A stretch of DNA of 64,000 nt, taken from NCBI RefSeq assembly GCF_014641655.1, contig NZ_BMID01000001.1, forward strand, positions 1,416,427-1,480,426. Reading direction: 5' to 3'. How positions within the stretch are numbered: position 1 is the stretch's first letter; each line of letters starts with the position of its first letter. The translations under genes were made by a program, and so were the position numbers. Source of the stretch: Pseudoblastomonas marina. Its GTDB lineage: Bacteria; Pseudomonadota; Alphaproteobacteria; Sphingomonadales; Sphingomonadaceae. Shown one piece after another: positions 9,438-17,878 of this stretch. Below the pieces are notes generated by a model. The model did no database searches. It was not told the origin of the DNA and saw only the letters and a program-made list of their open reading frames with translations.

Positions 9438-10136
9438 ATGATCGATATCCGTCCGTTCGATAGTCTGGGCCACGCCGACCATGGCTGGCTCGATGCCCGC
9501 CATCACTTCTCCTTCGCCAATTACCACGACCCCGAGCGCATGGGCTGGGGCGCGATTCGCGTGTGGAACGACGATACGATCGCGGCGCGTTCGGGCTTCC
9601 CCCCGCACCCGCATCGCGACATGGAAATCGTCACTTTCGTGCGGACCGGGGCGATCTCGCACAAGGATTCGCTCGGCAACCAGGGCCGCACCGCCGCGGG
9701 AGACGTGCAGGTGATGAGCGCCGGCACCGGCATCACCCATGCCGAGTACAATCTCGAGGACGAGGCGACGACGTTGTTCCAGATCTGGATCATGCCGACC
9801 CGCACCGGCGAAGCGCCCGGCTGGGGCCAGCGCGAATTCCCGAAGGCAGGCCGCGAGGGCGGTTTCGAAATCCTCGCCAGCGGCACGCCCGATGAAGACG
9901 GCGCGCTACCGATCCGCACCGATGCCAAGGTTGTCGCGGCAACGCTCAAAGCGGGACAGTCGGCCGAATGGCGCACCGACGGTTCGCGCCATCAATACCT
10001 CGTCGCGCCGACTGGCCGGATCCGGGTCAACGGCGTCGAGGCGCAACCGCGCGATGGTGTTGCCGTGACGGGTGAAGACACGATCACGGTCGAGGCGCTC
10101 GGCGACGCCGAAGTGGTGATGGTCGACGCCCGCTGA
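9438..10136 (+). CDS. Pirin family protein (YhhW/quercetinase-like bicupin)
   Basis: A 232-aa bicupin. ATG 9438 was chosen because AGGA lies 7 nt upstream and the family N-terminus is MIDIRPFDSLG. The metal ligands are visible as HPHRDMEI and ITHAEYN, giving three His and one Glu as in YhhW, which shows quercetin 2,3-dioxygenase activity in vitro. The physiological role is unknown. An 80-bp gap with a palindrome separates it from zapE, so it probably has its own promoter. Confidence 0.85.
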   Translation: MIDIRPFDSLGHADHGWLDARHHFSFANYHDPERMGWGAIRVWNDDTIAARSGFPPHPHRDMEIVTFVRTGAISHKDSLGNQGRTAAGDVQVMSAGTGITHAEYNLEDEATTLFQIWIMPTRTGEAPGWGQREFPKAGREGGFEILASGTPDEDGALPIRTDAKVVAATLKAGQSAEWRTDGSRHQYLVAPTGRIRVNGVEAQPRDGVAVTGEDTITVEALGDAEVVMVDAR

Positions 10137-10147
10137 GGGCTTGCCGG

Positions 10148-11098
10148 TCAGGCGGCGCGCGACCTGTCGGCCAGCCGCGACTGGGCCGAGGCGAGCCGCT
10201 GCATCAGCTTGAGATCGCTCGGCGAGAGATCGAGCGCGGCATCGGCCCACAGGTCGACGATCTGGCAGAGCTCCGCCAGTGGGGTCGGGGCCGAAATGCG
10301 CGTCGCTTTCTTGGCCGCGACCAGGCCGGGATGGCGGCGCTCGGACTTGACCATGAACTCGCGGGCCGCCTCGACGCCCTGCCCGTCCTCGACCAGCACG
10401 TCGACGATGCCGAGATCGTACATCTGCTCGGCGTTCCACGTCTCGTTCGAGAGGATCAGGCGGTCGGCCATCGCCGAGCCCAGTTTGCGCGTGAGGATGG
10501 CGTGCGCGCCCATGCCGGGGAACAGGCCGAACATAATCTCCGGCAGGCCGAAGGTCGCGCTGCGTTCGGCGATGATGAAATCGAAGCTGAGCAGCGCCTC
10601 GAACCCGCCGCCGAGCGCCTGCCCCTGGACTAGTCCGATCGTGATCAGCGGCAGGTCGAGCGCGCGGATATTGCGTTCGAGGATGCGCACGCAGCGATAA
10701 CCGTAATGGCGCAGGCCGTCCCGATCGCCGCGCCGGATCAGCTGGGCGAAAAGCTCGAGGTCGCCGCCGAAGCAGAACACGCCGGGCGCACGACTGCCGA
10801 GCAGCAAATAGCGCAGTGGCAGCTTCTCCGGCCCGAAATTCCGGCCGATCAGGTCCTGCCAGCGCTCGAAATCGCCGAGCATCGGCGGGGTGAAGCTGGG
10901 CCGCCCGGTGGGACGCATGAAGGTCCACAGCGCAGCGATCTTGTCATCGTAGAGAACGTCGAGCTCGTCGAGCGACGTCAGCGCTTCGGGCACGGCAAGA
11001 CGCCGGTTCGCCCGTTCGATCAGCGCATCGGCACCATTCGGCTTGGCGTTCGCAAAGACCGGCTTGGTTTCGCGCATGTCGTTCCCCATTCCATCCAT
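10148..11098 (-). CDS. RpfF-like crotonase (candidate DSF-family signal synthase)
   Basis: A 316-aa crotonase-fold protein. In Xanthomonas and Burkholderia, RpfF makes cis-2-unsaturated fatty-acid signals from 3-hydroxyacyl-ACP by dehydratase and thioesterase activity. Points shared with RpfF as I remember it: FGGDLELFAQLIRRGD, GLVQGQALGGGFEALLS and GLPEIMFGLFPGMGA. The two Glu (E167, E187) are spaced 20 apart like the catalytic E141/E161 of RpfF, and there is a Trp in the LWADAAL segment. ATG 11098 has GGAG 7 nt upstream. It lies 161 bp downstream of the XrtA amidotransferase on the same strand. No RpfC, RpfG or RpfR is visible nearby. An ordinary enoyl-CoA hydratase is the alternative, but the motif spacing argues for RpfF. 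Confidence 0.7.
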   Translation of the reverse strand: MDGMGNDMRETKPVFANAKPNGADALIERANRRLAVPEALTSLDELDVLYDDKIAALWTFMRPTGRPSFTPPMLGDFERWQDLIGRNFGPEKLPLRYLLLGSRAPGVFCFGGDLELFAQLIRRGDRDGLRHYGYRCVRILERNIRALDLPLITIGLVQGQALGGGFEALLSFDFIIAERSATFGLPEIMFGLFPGMGAHAILTRKLGSAMADRLILSNETWNAEQMYDLGIVDVLVEDGQGVEAAREFMVKSERRHPGLVAAKKATRISAPTPLAELCQIVDLWADAALDLSPSDLKLMQRLASAQSRLADRSRAA

Positions 11099-11259
11099 GG
11101 CGATCTCCGATCTGCCTGGCCCGCTGGACAAGACCGCCGATACACGCTGCGATCCCGACTTAGATGCCCCAAGGCTATTCTTTACGGAGTCGTCATGGCA
11201 AGGAAAAATTAACCAAGACTTTGGAAGTGTGCCAAAATCAGGCAATTACTTTCGGAAAA

Positions 11260-13155
11260 TTAGCGCGGATCGATCCGCGACAGGGCTTTTTCGAGCATCA
11301 ACATCTGCCACAGAACGCGCGAATTATCGGCGCGACCCGCAATATGTTGTTCGACGAGGCGTGAAAGCGGTTTCTCCTGAAACCAAGCGGTGCGCGAAAG
11401 CCACGACCCGCGCGCAATCTTGCGCGCCTCCTGCGCCAGGGGGCCCCGCAGCCAGTGCGCGATCGGTGTCACGAAGCCCTGCTTGCGTCGGTAGAGGATG
11501 TCGTCGGGCAGGTAGCGCTGCATCGTTTTCTTGACCAGCCACTTGCCCTCGCCTCGACGCAAACGGTGCCGTTGCGGCAGGCGCGCGCCGAATTCCACAA
11601 GGCGATGGTCTAGCAAGGGTTCGCGCGCCTCGAGCCCGGCCGCCATGCTCGCGCGATCGACCTTGGTCAGGATGTCGCCCGGCAGGAAGAACTTGAGATC
11701 GGCATATTGCGCGGCATCGAGCCCGGTTCGAGCGGGCGCATTGCGCATCATCTCCTCGACTACGGTTTCGGCGCGGTAATCGCCGCGCGCGCGGTCGAAG
11801 TCCTCGGTAAAGAGCGAGGCGCGCACCGCCGGCGGCGTGACCCCGACCGCCCGGGCATAGGCCGCCGCGCCATCGCCGGCGAGCGACTGCAGGGTCGATT
11901 TGGCGCGCAGCTTCTGGGGCAGCCAGTCGGCCCTGGGATAGAGATTCCCGAGGGTGCCGAAGAGCGGCTCGCGCAGGCTCCCCGGCAATATTGCTCGGAC
12001 CCGTTCCTCGGCCGCGTGGAACTTGTGCCGTCGATAGCCCGCAAATGCTTCGTCCGCGCCGTCACCCGAGAGCGCCACCTTCACGTGCTCCCGCGCAAGC
12101 GTCGAGACCGCGAGCGTCGGCAATGCCGAAGCATCGGCGAACGGCTCGTCGTAAATCCCCGCGAGGCGATCGACCGCCGACCAGTCGTCTGGCGAGACCG
12201 TCCGCGCGTGGTGATCGGTTCCGAACAGTTCGGCGACCTTGCGGGCATGTGCGCTCTCGTCGAGCGCGGCGACATCGAAGCCGATCGAACAGGTCGTCGC
12301 CGGCGCAGCGCTCGCTTCTGACATCAGCGCGACGACAGAGGAGCTGTCCACCCCGCCCGAGAGGAACGCGCCTAGCGGCACGTCCGCCACCATCCGGCTC
12401 CCTACCGCCTCGCGCATCAGGTGGAGCAGCTCGGCCTCGAGGTCGTCGCTCTTCCCGCGCGCCTTCTCCGCGAAACTGACGTCCCACCATTTGCGCTGCG
12501 CGGGCAGCGCTGCGTCGTGACCGGCCAGCAGGAAGTGTCCCGGCAGCAGCTTGCGGACGTGCTTCAGGATCGAGCGGTGCTCGGGCACGAAGCCCCAGGC
12601 GAGATAGTCCTCGACCGCCAGCGGATCGACTTCGCGCGGGAGCAAGGGATGCGCGAGCAGCGCCTTCATCTCGGATGCGAAGGCGATGCTACCGTCGGGC
12701 AGGTCGGCGATGTAGAGCGGTTTCACCCCCAACCGGTCGCGCGCGAGGAAGATTTGCCGCTGGTCGAGGTCGTAGATCGCGAAGGCGAACATGCCGTGCA
12801 ACCGCTGCAGGCAATCGGGGCCCCAGCGCTGCCAGGCGGCGAGGATGACCTCGCTGTCGCCATCGGTGCGGAAGCGCGCGCCCTGTTGCTGCAATTCGCG
12901 CCGCAGCGCCCGGTAGTTGTAGATTTCGCCGTTGAAGGTGAGCATCGCGCGACCGTCGGCCGAGGGCATCGGCTGCGGCGATCCTTCGAGGTCGATGATC
13001 GACAGCCGGCGATGGCCGAGCCCGACCCCGGGCGCGGTCCACACCCCCGAGCCATCGGGACCGCGATGCTCCAGGGCATCGCACATCCGCTCGACCCGCG
13101 CGGGATCGACCGGCTTGGGCGTGCCATGATGAAAAATCCCCGCGATCCCGCACAT
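11260..13155 (-). CDS. XrtA-associated asparagine synthase-like amidotransferase
   Basis: A 631-aa glutamine-dependent amidotransferase of the asparagine synthase B type, matching the family usually called amidotransferase 1, exosortase A system-associated (TIGR03108). Cys2 of MCGIAGIFHHG is the N-terminal nucleophile of the glutaminase domain. The synthase domain carries the PP-loop SGGVDSSSVVAL near residue 266 and SGDGADEAFAGY. It probably amidates a sugar or exopolysaccharide component in the cytoplasm. It starts 10 bp after the exosortase stop and is the last clear member of the co-directional XrtA run before a 161-bp gap. Confidence 0.93.
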   Translation of the reverse strand: MCGIAGIFHHGTPKPVDPARVERMCDALEHRGPDGSGVWTAPGVGLGHRRLSIIDLEGSPQPMPSADGRAMLTFNGEIYNYRALRRELQQQGARFRTDGDSEVILAAWQRWGPDCLQRLHGMFAFAIYDLDQRQIFLARDRLGVKPLYIADLPDGSIAFASEMKALLAHPLLPREVDPLAVEDYLAWGFVPEHRSILKHVRKLLPGHFLLAGHDAALPAQRKWWDVSFAEKARGKSDDLEAELLHLMREAVGSRMVADVPLGAFLSGGVDSSSVVALMSEASAAPATTCSIGFDVAALDESAHARKVAELFGTDHHARTVSPDDWSAVDRLAGIYDEPFADASALPTLAVSTLAREHVKVALSGDGADEAFAGYRRHKFHAAEERVRAILPGSLREPLFGTLGNLYPRADWLPQKLRAKSTLQSLAGDGAAAYARAVGVTPPAVRASLFTEDFDRARGDYRAETVVEEMMRNAPARTGLDAAQYADLKFFLPGDILTKVDRASMAAGLEAREPLLDHRLVEFGARLPQRHRLRRGEGKWLVKKTMQRYLPDDILYRRKQGFVTPIAHWLRGPLAQEARKIARGSWLSRTAWFQEKPLSRLVEQHIAGRADNSRVLWQMLMLEKALSRIDPR

Positions 13156-13165
13156 GGGCGTTCGC

Positions 13166-14713
13166 CTAGCCGCCCGCCGTCAAGCGGTCCAGCCATGTCC
13201 CGAGCGGACCGGTCGCTTCGCGGAAATCGGCGATAATGGCCGCCGCCTCGTCAGGGGCGCGGGTCTCGGGCGACAGCACCAGCATCGTTACCGGGCGCGG
13301 ATCGAGCAGCAGGCGATCGCGCATCGCGGCGAGCTTGAGCGCGGCGCGGCTGCCGGTCAGCCGGTCGCCGACCCGGTAGAAGGTCGCGGCAGCGCGGCCC
13401 TGTCTTCCCGCGCCGAGCAACATCTCGCTCTTGGCGTCGGCGATCGGGGCGCCCGCACCGTTGAACGCCCAGTCGGACGCAGGATCGAGCGCGCCCTGCC
13501 CGAAGGCGCCGGGCTCGGCACCTTCGCGCTGCGCGGCATAGAGCGCGACGAACACGTCGAGCGTCCGGCCTTGCCCGTCGCGATAGCGGCCGAGCAGGCG
13601 ATGCTGCGCCCCCGCGGCCTTCGGCTCCCACGCCAGCGCGGGCGCGTAGTCGATCTGCTCCCACCCCTCGACCGCGGGGAGATCGATCCGTTCGGGTACC
13701 GACGCTTCCATCGCATTGGCGGCACCGGCCCAGAGCTGCACCGCAAGGACGATTGCACCCGTCGCCAGCAGCAGGCGCAGAGGTCGCGCCTGCCCGCGCG
13801 AGAGTGGTCCGAGATCGCGTGCTGCGATCGCCTCGGCATCGATCATCGGGTCGTCGGCCTCGCGATCGAAGAACTTCCACGACAGCGCGAGCACCAGCAC
13901 CAGCACCAGCGCGAAGAACACCCAGCCATAGACGATGTGATCGAACCCGGCGGCGAACTCGACGCCTTGCGACTGCGCGATATAGATCGTGCCCCAGGCG
14001 CGGATCCCGTTTGCGACGATCGGCACCACCACGGCAAAGGCCATGAAGCCCGCGCGGCGCCACCAGCTCCGGAAGAACAGGTTCGCGACGAAGGTGGCGA
14101 AGGCGACCATCGCGACGAGGAACTTGACCCCCGAGCACGCCTCGGCGACCTCGAACACCCCGACCGGGGTTTCGATGAATACCCCGTCGATGATCGCGGG
14201 CACGCCGCTCGCATGGACGAGGCCGATCGAGATTTCGGCGGTGATCATCTGCAGCGCGGGCACCAGTTCGTCGCCGAACGGAACGAGGAACATGAGGTAG
14301 GCCAGCGGGAACAGCAGGCCGAGCGTCACGCGCGGCCCGAGCAGCGCGACGGCGCTCGCCGGCAGCAAGGCCACGGCGCCGAAATGGCGGAAGAGGTTGA
14401 AGCCCGAAAACGCGCCCAGAAGCCAGACGAGCGCCGCGCCGCCGACGAGGACCAGGCCAGGCCACCAAGCATGCGGTTCCAGCTGACGCAATTGCGGCCA
14501 ACGCAGGCTCACCAGCCAGGCCGAGATGAGCGGCACGAACAGGATGTGGTTGTAGGTCGAGGCGTTCCACCACTGGTCGGCCATGTCGGCCCAATCGGGC
14601 ATGAACAGGACGATCAGCGCGAGCCAGCTCGCCACGAGCCGCGCGGCGGGGCCACGCCATGTAGCGGGCAGGCTATCCCAGATGGCGCGGCGGCGGGCGG
14701 CGAGCTCGCTCAT
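13166..14713 (-). CDS. xrtA: Exosortase A fused to EpsI domain
   Basis: A 515-aa multi-pass inner-membrane transpeptidase-like enzyme expected to cleave C-terminal PEP-CTERM sorting signals. About eight membrane segments precede residue 285. The catalytic triad is visible: Cys193 in EACSGVK, Arg238 in ANGIRAW and His259 in FDHIVYGWVFF. After a cytosolic linker, a further membrane helix (about 313-335) leads to a roughly 180-residue EpsI domain, including VEGWEQIDY and LYAAQREGAE. EpsI is often a separate gene. The start overlaps the stop of the upstream glycosyltransferase by 4 bp. Confidence 0.94.
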   Translation of the reverse strand: MSELAARRRAIWDSLPATWRGPAARLVASWLALIVLFMPDWADMADQWWNASTYNHILFVPLISAWLVSLRWPQLRQLEPHAWWPGLVLVGGAALVWLLGAFSGFNLFRHFGAVALLPASAVALLGPRVTLGLLFPLAYLMFLVPFGDELVPALQMITAEISIGLVHASGVPAIIDGVFIETPVGVFEVAEACSGVKFLVAMVAFATFVANLFFRSWWRRAGFMAFAVVVPIVANGIRAWGTIYIAQSQGVEFAAGFDHIVYGWVFFALVLVLVLALSWKFFDREADDPMIDAEAIAARDLGPLSRGQARPLRLLLATGAIVLAVQLWAGAANAMEASVPERIDLPAVEGWEQIDYAPALAWEPKAAGAQHRLLGRYRDGQGRTLDVFVALYAAQREGAEPGAFGQGALDPASDWAFNGAGAPIADAKSEMLLGAGRQGRAAATFYRVGDRLTGSRAALKLAAMRDRLLLDPRPVTMLVLSPETRAPDEAAAIIADFREATGPLGTWLDRLTAGG

Positions 14714-15906
14714 GCCGGTGCCTCCCTGCCCATCAATCCGGGAAGCGCCGCCAGCGCCGATTCCCAGCTCGCGTGCTCGACCACCCAGCGACGCGCGTTA
14801 CTGCCCATCTCCCGGCCGCGCGGCAGGTCGACCGCCAAACGATCGATCGTCGCGGCGAATTCCTCGTCGCTGCGGGCGATCGCGAAATCGCGCCCGTCTT
14901 GCGCGGGTATTCCCGTAGCTGCACCCTCGCTTAGGACACAGGGCAGTCCCATCGCCATCGCCTCGAGCACCTTGTTCTGTACCCCGCGCGCAACTTCGAG
15001 CGGGATGACGGCAATATCCGCCCCCCACAGATAATCCCGGATATCGGCAACCGCACCCCATACGCAGACATGCTCGCTTTTGAGAGCGCGGACTTCCGGT
15101 GTTGGATCGCGGCCGACGATGTGGACCGATACCTCTTCGCGCAGTAGCGGATGGATGCGCTTCGCCAGGCGTTCCGCGGCGGCGACGTTGGGCGGATAAT
15201 CCATCTGGCCGGTAAAGATCAGCCGCGGAATCTCCTTCCCGACCAGCGGGTTCACCTTCACCCGCGCCGGATCGAACAGCACCGTGTCGATCCCGTTGCG
15301 AAGCACGCGGATATCGGCGTCGCACCCCTCGGGCAGGCGCTCGCGGAACAGTGCGGCCTCTTCCTCGGTCACGAGCAATGCGTGATCGGCGCGGGCGGCG
15401 AATTCCGCTTCGAGCGCCCGCAGCTTTTCTGCCTCTCGCCGCCAGATCGGTGCCATCGCGCCGCCATCCTGGGCATAGGCTTCGAACTTGGCACTATCGA
15501 CGTCGACGAAATCGACCACCAGCCGCCCTTCGAAGCGATCGGGCAGGTATTGGGTCATCTGGCCCGAGAATACGTAGATCGCGTCGACCTGCCGCGTGGC
15601 GAGCGTGCGTTGGACCCAGCGCCGGAGCTTGCGTGACCCGAAGGTCGCCTCGCTCACCGGGCGTCCGGTCGCAAGCGCCCTGAACCCGTCGAGGGGCAGC
15701 GCCCCCTTCCGGTCGGCGAGGCAATGACTTTCGGCGACCGCTGCCAGCTCCTGCTCCTGCGCCCGGTCGGCGGCGTTCTCGGCGAGGCAACCGACATGGA
15801 CCGGCGCGAGCTTGGCCAGCGCCTTCAGGACATGGTGCGAGCGAATCTTGTCACCGCGGTTCGGCGGAAACGGGATCCGATGCGCGAGGAAGAGGATGTC
15901 ACCCAT
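14710..15906 (-). CDS. XrtA-associated glycosyltransferase (TIGR03087-like)
   Basis: A 398-aa GT-B glycosyltransferase starting at ATG 15906 (MGDILFLAHRIPFPPNRGDK), the hallmark N-terminus of the sugar transferase family tied to exosortase A loci. The C-terminal half shows PRLIFTGQMDYPPN and the nucleotide-sugar-binding region RGVQNKVLEAMAMGLPCV, where the conserved Glu of GT4 enzymes sits. It should add a sugar to the lipid-linked exopolysaccharide repeat on the cytoplasmic face. It lies 4 bp after the FemAB gene and overlaps xrtA by 4 bp. Confidence 0.92.
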   Translation of the reverse strand: MGDILFLAHRIPFPPNRGDKIRSHHVLKALAKLAPVHVGCLAENAADRAQEQELAAVAESHCLADRKGALPLDGFRALATGRPVSEATFGSRKLRRWVQRTLATRQVDAIYVFSGQMTQYLPDRFEGRLVVDFVDVDSAKFEAYAQDGGAMAPIWRREAEKLRALEAEFAARADHALLVTEEEAALFRERLPEGCDADIRVLRNGIDTVLFDPARVKVNPLVGKEIPRLIFTGQMDYPPNVAAAERLAKRIHPLLREEVSVHIVGRDPTPEVRALKSEHVCVWGAVADIRDYLWGADIAVIPLEVARGVQNKVLEAMAMGLPCVLSEGAATGIPAQDGRDFAIARSDEEFAATIDRLAVDLPRGREMGSNARRWVVEHASWESALAALPGLMGREAPA

Positions 15907-15910
15907 CGCG

Positions 15911-16969
15911 TCAGGCCAGCCCGGTGGCGATCCACGGACCGATCCGGTTCGCCACGGGGAGCGGTAGCTTCCGCCACAACCGGATCGCGAGCCCGTGCTT
16001 CTCGCTCGTCGGATCGGCATCGCGGCGTTCGGCACCCGGCGCGGTCCAGCTGGCGTAGGACAGCGGTTCGGGCTCAAACCCCCAGTTCTTCTTGAACGCG
16101 AAGGGCCCGCTGCCGGTCTTCGAGCGACCGAAATCGAAGCGTGTACAGCCGCGGCTCCGGGCATGCCGCATCAGCTCGAAATACATTCGTTCGTTGGCAC
16201 GCAGGTTCCGGGCTGCCCAGGTCCCGCCCCCCCAATAGGGCATGACCGTGCCGCGATGGTAGAAGCTCAGCACGCTGGCGACCGGCTCGTCCTGGTGCCG
16301 GACGGTGAGGATATCGGCATCGTCGCCGAAGCGGTCGAGCATCTCTTCGAAGAGCGCGCGCGGGAAGACCGGCGTACCGAGATTGCGGACGCTGGTCGCA
16401 TAGACCGCGTAATGCGCATCGCGCTCGCGCCGTCCGCTGCCGATCTCGATCGCGAAGTCCTGCTTCAATCCCTTGCGGATTTCGGCGCGCTGCTTGCGCG
16501 GGATGGCGAGCAGTTCGGCCTCTTCGTCGGCGGCGAGGTCGCGTGCGAAATTGGCATGGCTGTCGGTGCGGATCGACCAGCCGGCGCGCGTTTGCGGCAT
16601 GGCACCGCCGCGCAATTCGACCGTCGGGCAGTTTTCGCGAAGCGCCAGCTCCTCGAGCGCGGCGAAGAACGGCGCCGGGCGCGCGTCCGCGCGCAGCAGC
16701 ACACCGCCCCCGACCCCGAAGCCAGAGGCGGCGATCATGCGTCCGAAGACCGGCGAGTGGATAATGTTGAACGGCACGACCCCCGCGACGCCCTGTGCAT
16801 CTTCGGCCACCAGCACCTCGGCGCGGTGTCCGGTCGCGGCCTCGACCGCCCGCGACCAGGCAGGGCGGTGGAACAGCTGTGCGGCAGGATGATCGGCCAC
16901 GAAACGCGCGGCGGCCGCATCGTCCGGATCGGCGATCCGGAGCGCGCAGCTATCGGCGGCGAACGGCAT
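15911..16969 (-). CDS. XrtA-associated FemAB-family acyltransferase
   Basis: A 352-aa protein with two GNAT-like folds of the FemAB/Acetyltransf_6 type, matching the FemAB-related family of PEP-CTERM loci (TIGR03019). The segments EIRKGLKQDF, GTPVFPRALFEEML and YWGGGTWAARNLRANERMYFE are typical. ATG 16969 sits 2 bp after the deacetylase stop; a GTG at 16975 is a possible alternative. It probably transfers an aminoacyl or acyl group to a polysaccharide or lipid carrier, but donor and acceptor are unknown. Confidence 0.88.
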   Translation of the reverse strand: MPFAADSCALRIADPDDAAAARFVADHPAAQLFHRPAWSRAVEAATGHRAEVLVAEDAQGVAGVVPFNIIHSPVFGRMIAASGFGVGGGVLLRADARPAPFFAALEELALRENCPTVELRGGAMPQTRAGWSIRTDSHANFARDLAADEEAELLAIPRKQRAEIRKGLKQDFAIEIGSGRRERDAHYAVYATSVRNLGTPVFPRALFEEMLDRFGDDADILTVRHQDEPVASVLSFYHRGTVMPYWGGGTWAARNLRANERMYFELMRHARSRGCTRFDFGRSKTGSGPFAFKKNWGFEPEPLSYASWTAPGAERRDADPTSEKHGLAIRLWRKLPLPVANRIGPWIATGLA

Positions 16970-16971
16970 GG

Positions 16972-17859
16972 TCACGCCGCCAGGTCGGTCGCGCGCCCGG
17001 CCTCGCGCGCGGCGAGCACGTCCATCCGTCCCCAGTGAAATTCGCGCACCAGCTGGCGCAGCTTGTCGCCCATCTTGTCGAGATTGGTGTAGTGGCGCAG
17101 CTTCGATTTGAGCGGTGCGCCCTCGAGCCGCGGCTGGCCCGGATCGATTTCCCACGGGTGGAAGTAGAAGACCGCGGGGCGGTTCTCGCGCCGGTTGACC
17201 TGGCGGATCGCCCAGCGCGAAAAGGCATAGGGCAGCACTCGAAAGAAGCCGCCGCCACCCGCGGCGAGGCGTCGCCCGGCGAATTCGGCGGTCGTGACGG
17301 GGATCTCGACGAGGTTCGAATAGGCCAGCGGGCGGAAGGCGAAGCGCGGGGCCTCGCGCCAGCCATAGTGATCGTGCACCACCGGCGCGACCGAGGAACT
17401 GTAGGCGTAGCCCTGTTCGGCCAGCACCATGTAGGCCCACGGGGTGCGCGCATCGATCGAGAAGCTTGGCGCGCGGTAGCCGGTCACCGCAAACCCGGTC
17501 GCGTCCTCGAGCACGGCCTTGGTCCGTTTCAGGTCCTCGGCGAATTCTTCCTTGGTCAGCGTGAAAACGCGCGCATGATCCCAGCCGTGGCTGGCGATCT
17601 CGTGGCCGTGTTCGGCGATCCGGCGCATGACGGCCGGATGCCGCTTAGCGACCCAGCCCAGCGTGAAGAAGGTCGCCTTGACCTCGGCCTCGTCGAACAT
17701 TTCGAGGATCGCGTCGACATTGCGTTCGACCCGGTCGCCGATTTCGCCCCAGTCGCCGCGATCGATCACGTTCTCGAACGCGCCGACCTGAAACCACTCC
17801 TCGACGTCGACGGAAAGTCCGTTGGTCGGCCCGGTCGGAGAGTGGCGCGGCGTGTCCAT
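16972..17859 (-). CDS. XrtA-associated polysaccharide deacetylase
   Basis: A 295-aa carbohydrate esterase 4 protein of the kind found in PEP-CTERM loci (TIGR03006). The N-terminus has LSVDVEEWF, the modified Asp-containing motif 1 of this subfamily. Motif 2 is GHEIASHGWDH with two metal-binding His, followed by GYRAPSFSID and the C-terminal YFHPWEID. It should remove N-acetyl groups from the growing or exported polymer. There is no signal peptide, so it acts in the cytoplasm or is exported by an unseen route. Spacing to both neighbours is short (19 and 2 bp). Confidence 0.92.
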   Translation of the reverse strand: MDTPRHSPTGPTNGLSVDVEEWFQVGAFENVIDRGDWGEIGDRVERNVDAILEMFDEAEVKATFFTLGWVAKRHPAVMRRIAEHGHEIASHGWDHARVFTLTKEEFAEDLKRTKAVLEDATGFAVTGYRAPSFSIDARTPWAYMVLAEQGYAYSSSVAPVVHDHYGWREAPRFAFRPLAYSNLVEIPVTTAEFAGRRLAAGGGGFFRVLPYAFSRWAIRQVNRRENRPAVFYFHPWEIDPGQPRLEGAPLKSKLRHYTNLDKMGDKLRQLVREFHWGRMDVLAAREAGRATDLAA

Positions 17860-17878
17860 GGCTCAGCCTATATCGCGA

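Noticed and set aside
13886-13916. Tandem CACCAG repeats
   Set aside because: They encode the LVLVLVLAL membrane helix of exosortase A; codon repetition, not a regulatory repeat or CRISPR.
13154-15034. A 626-codon plus-strand open frame opposite xrtA
   Set aside because: Arg/Asp/His-rich shadow of xrtA and the glycosyltransferase, which have intact catalytic residues on the other strand.
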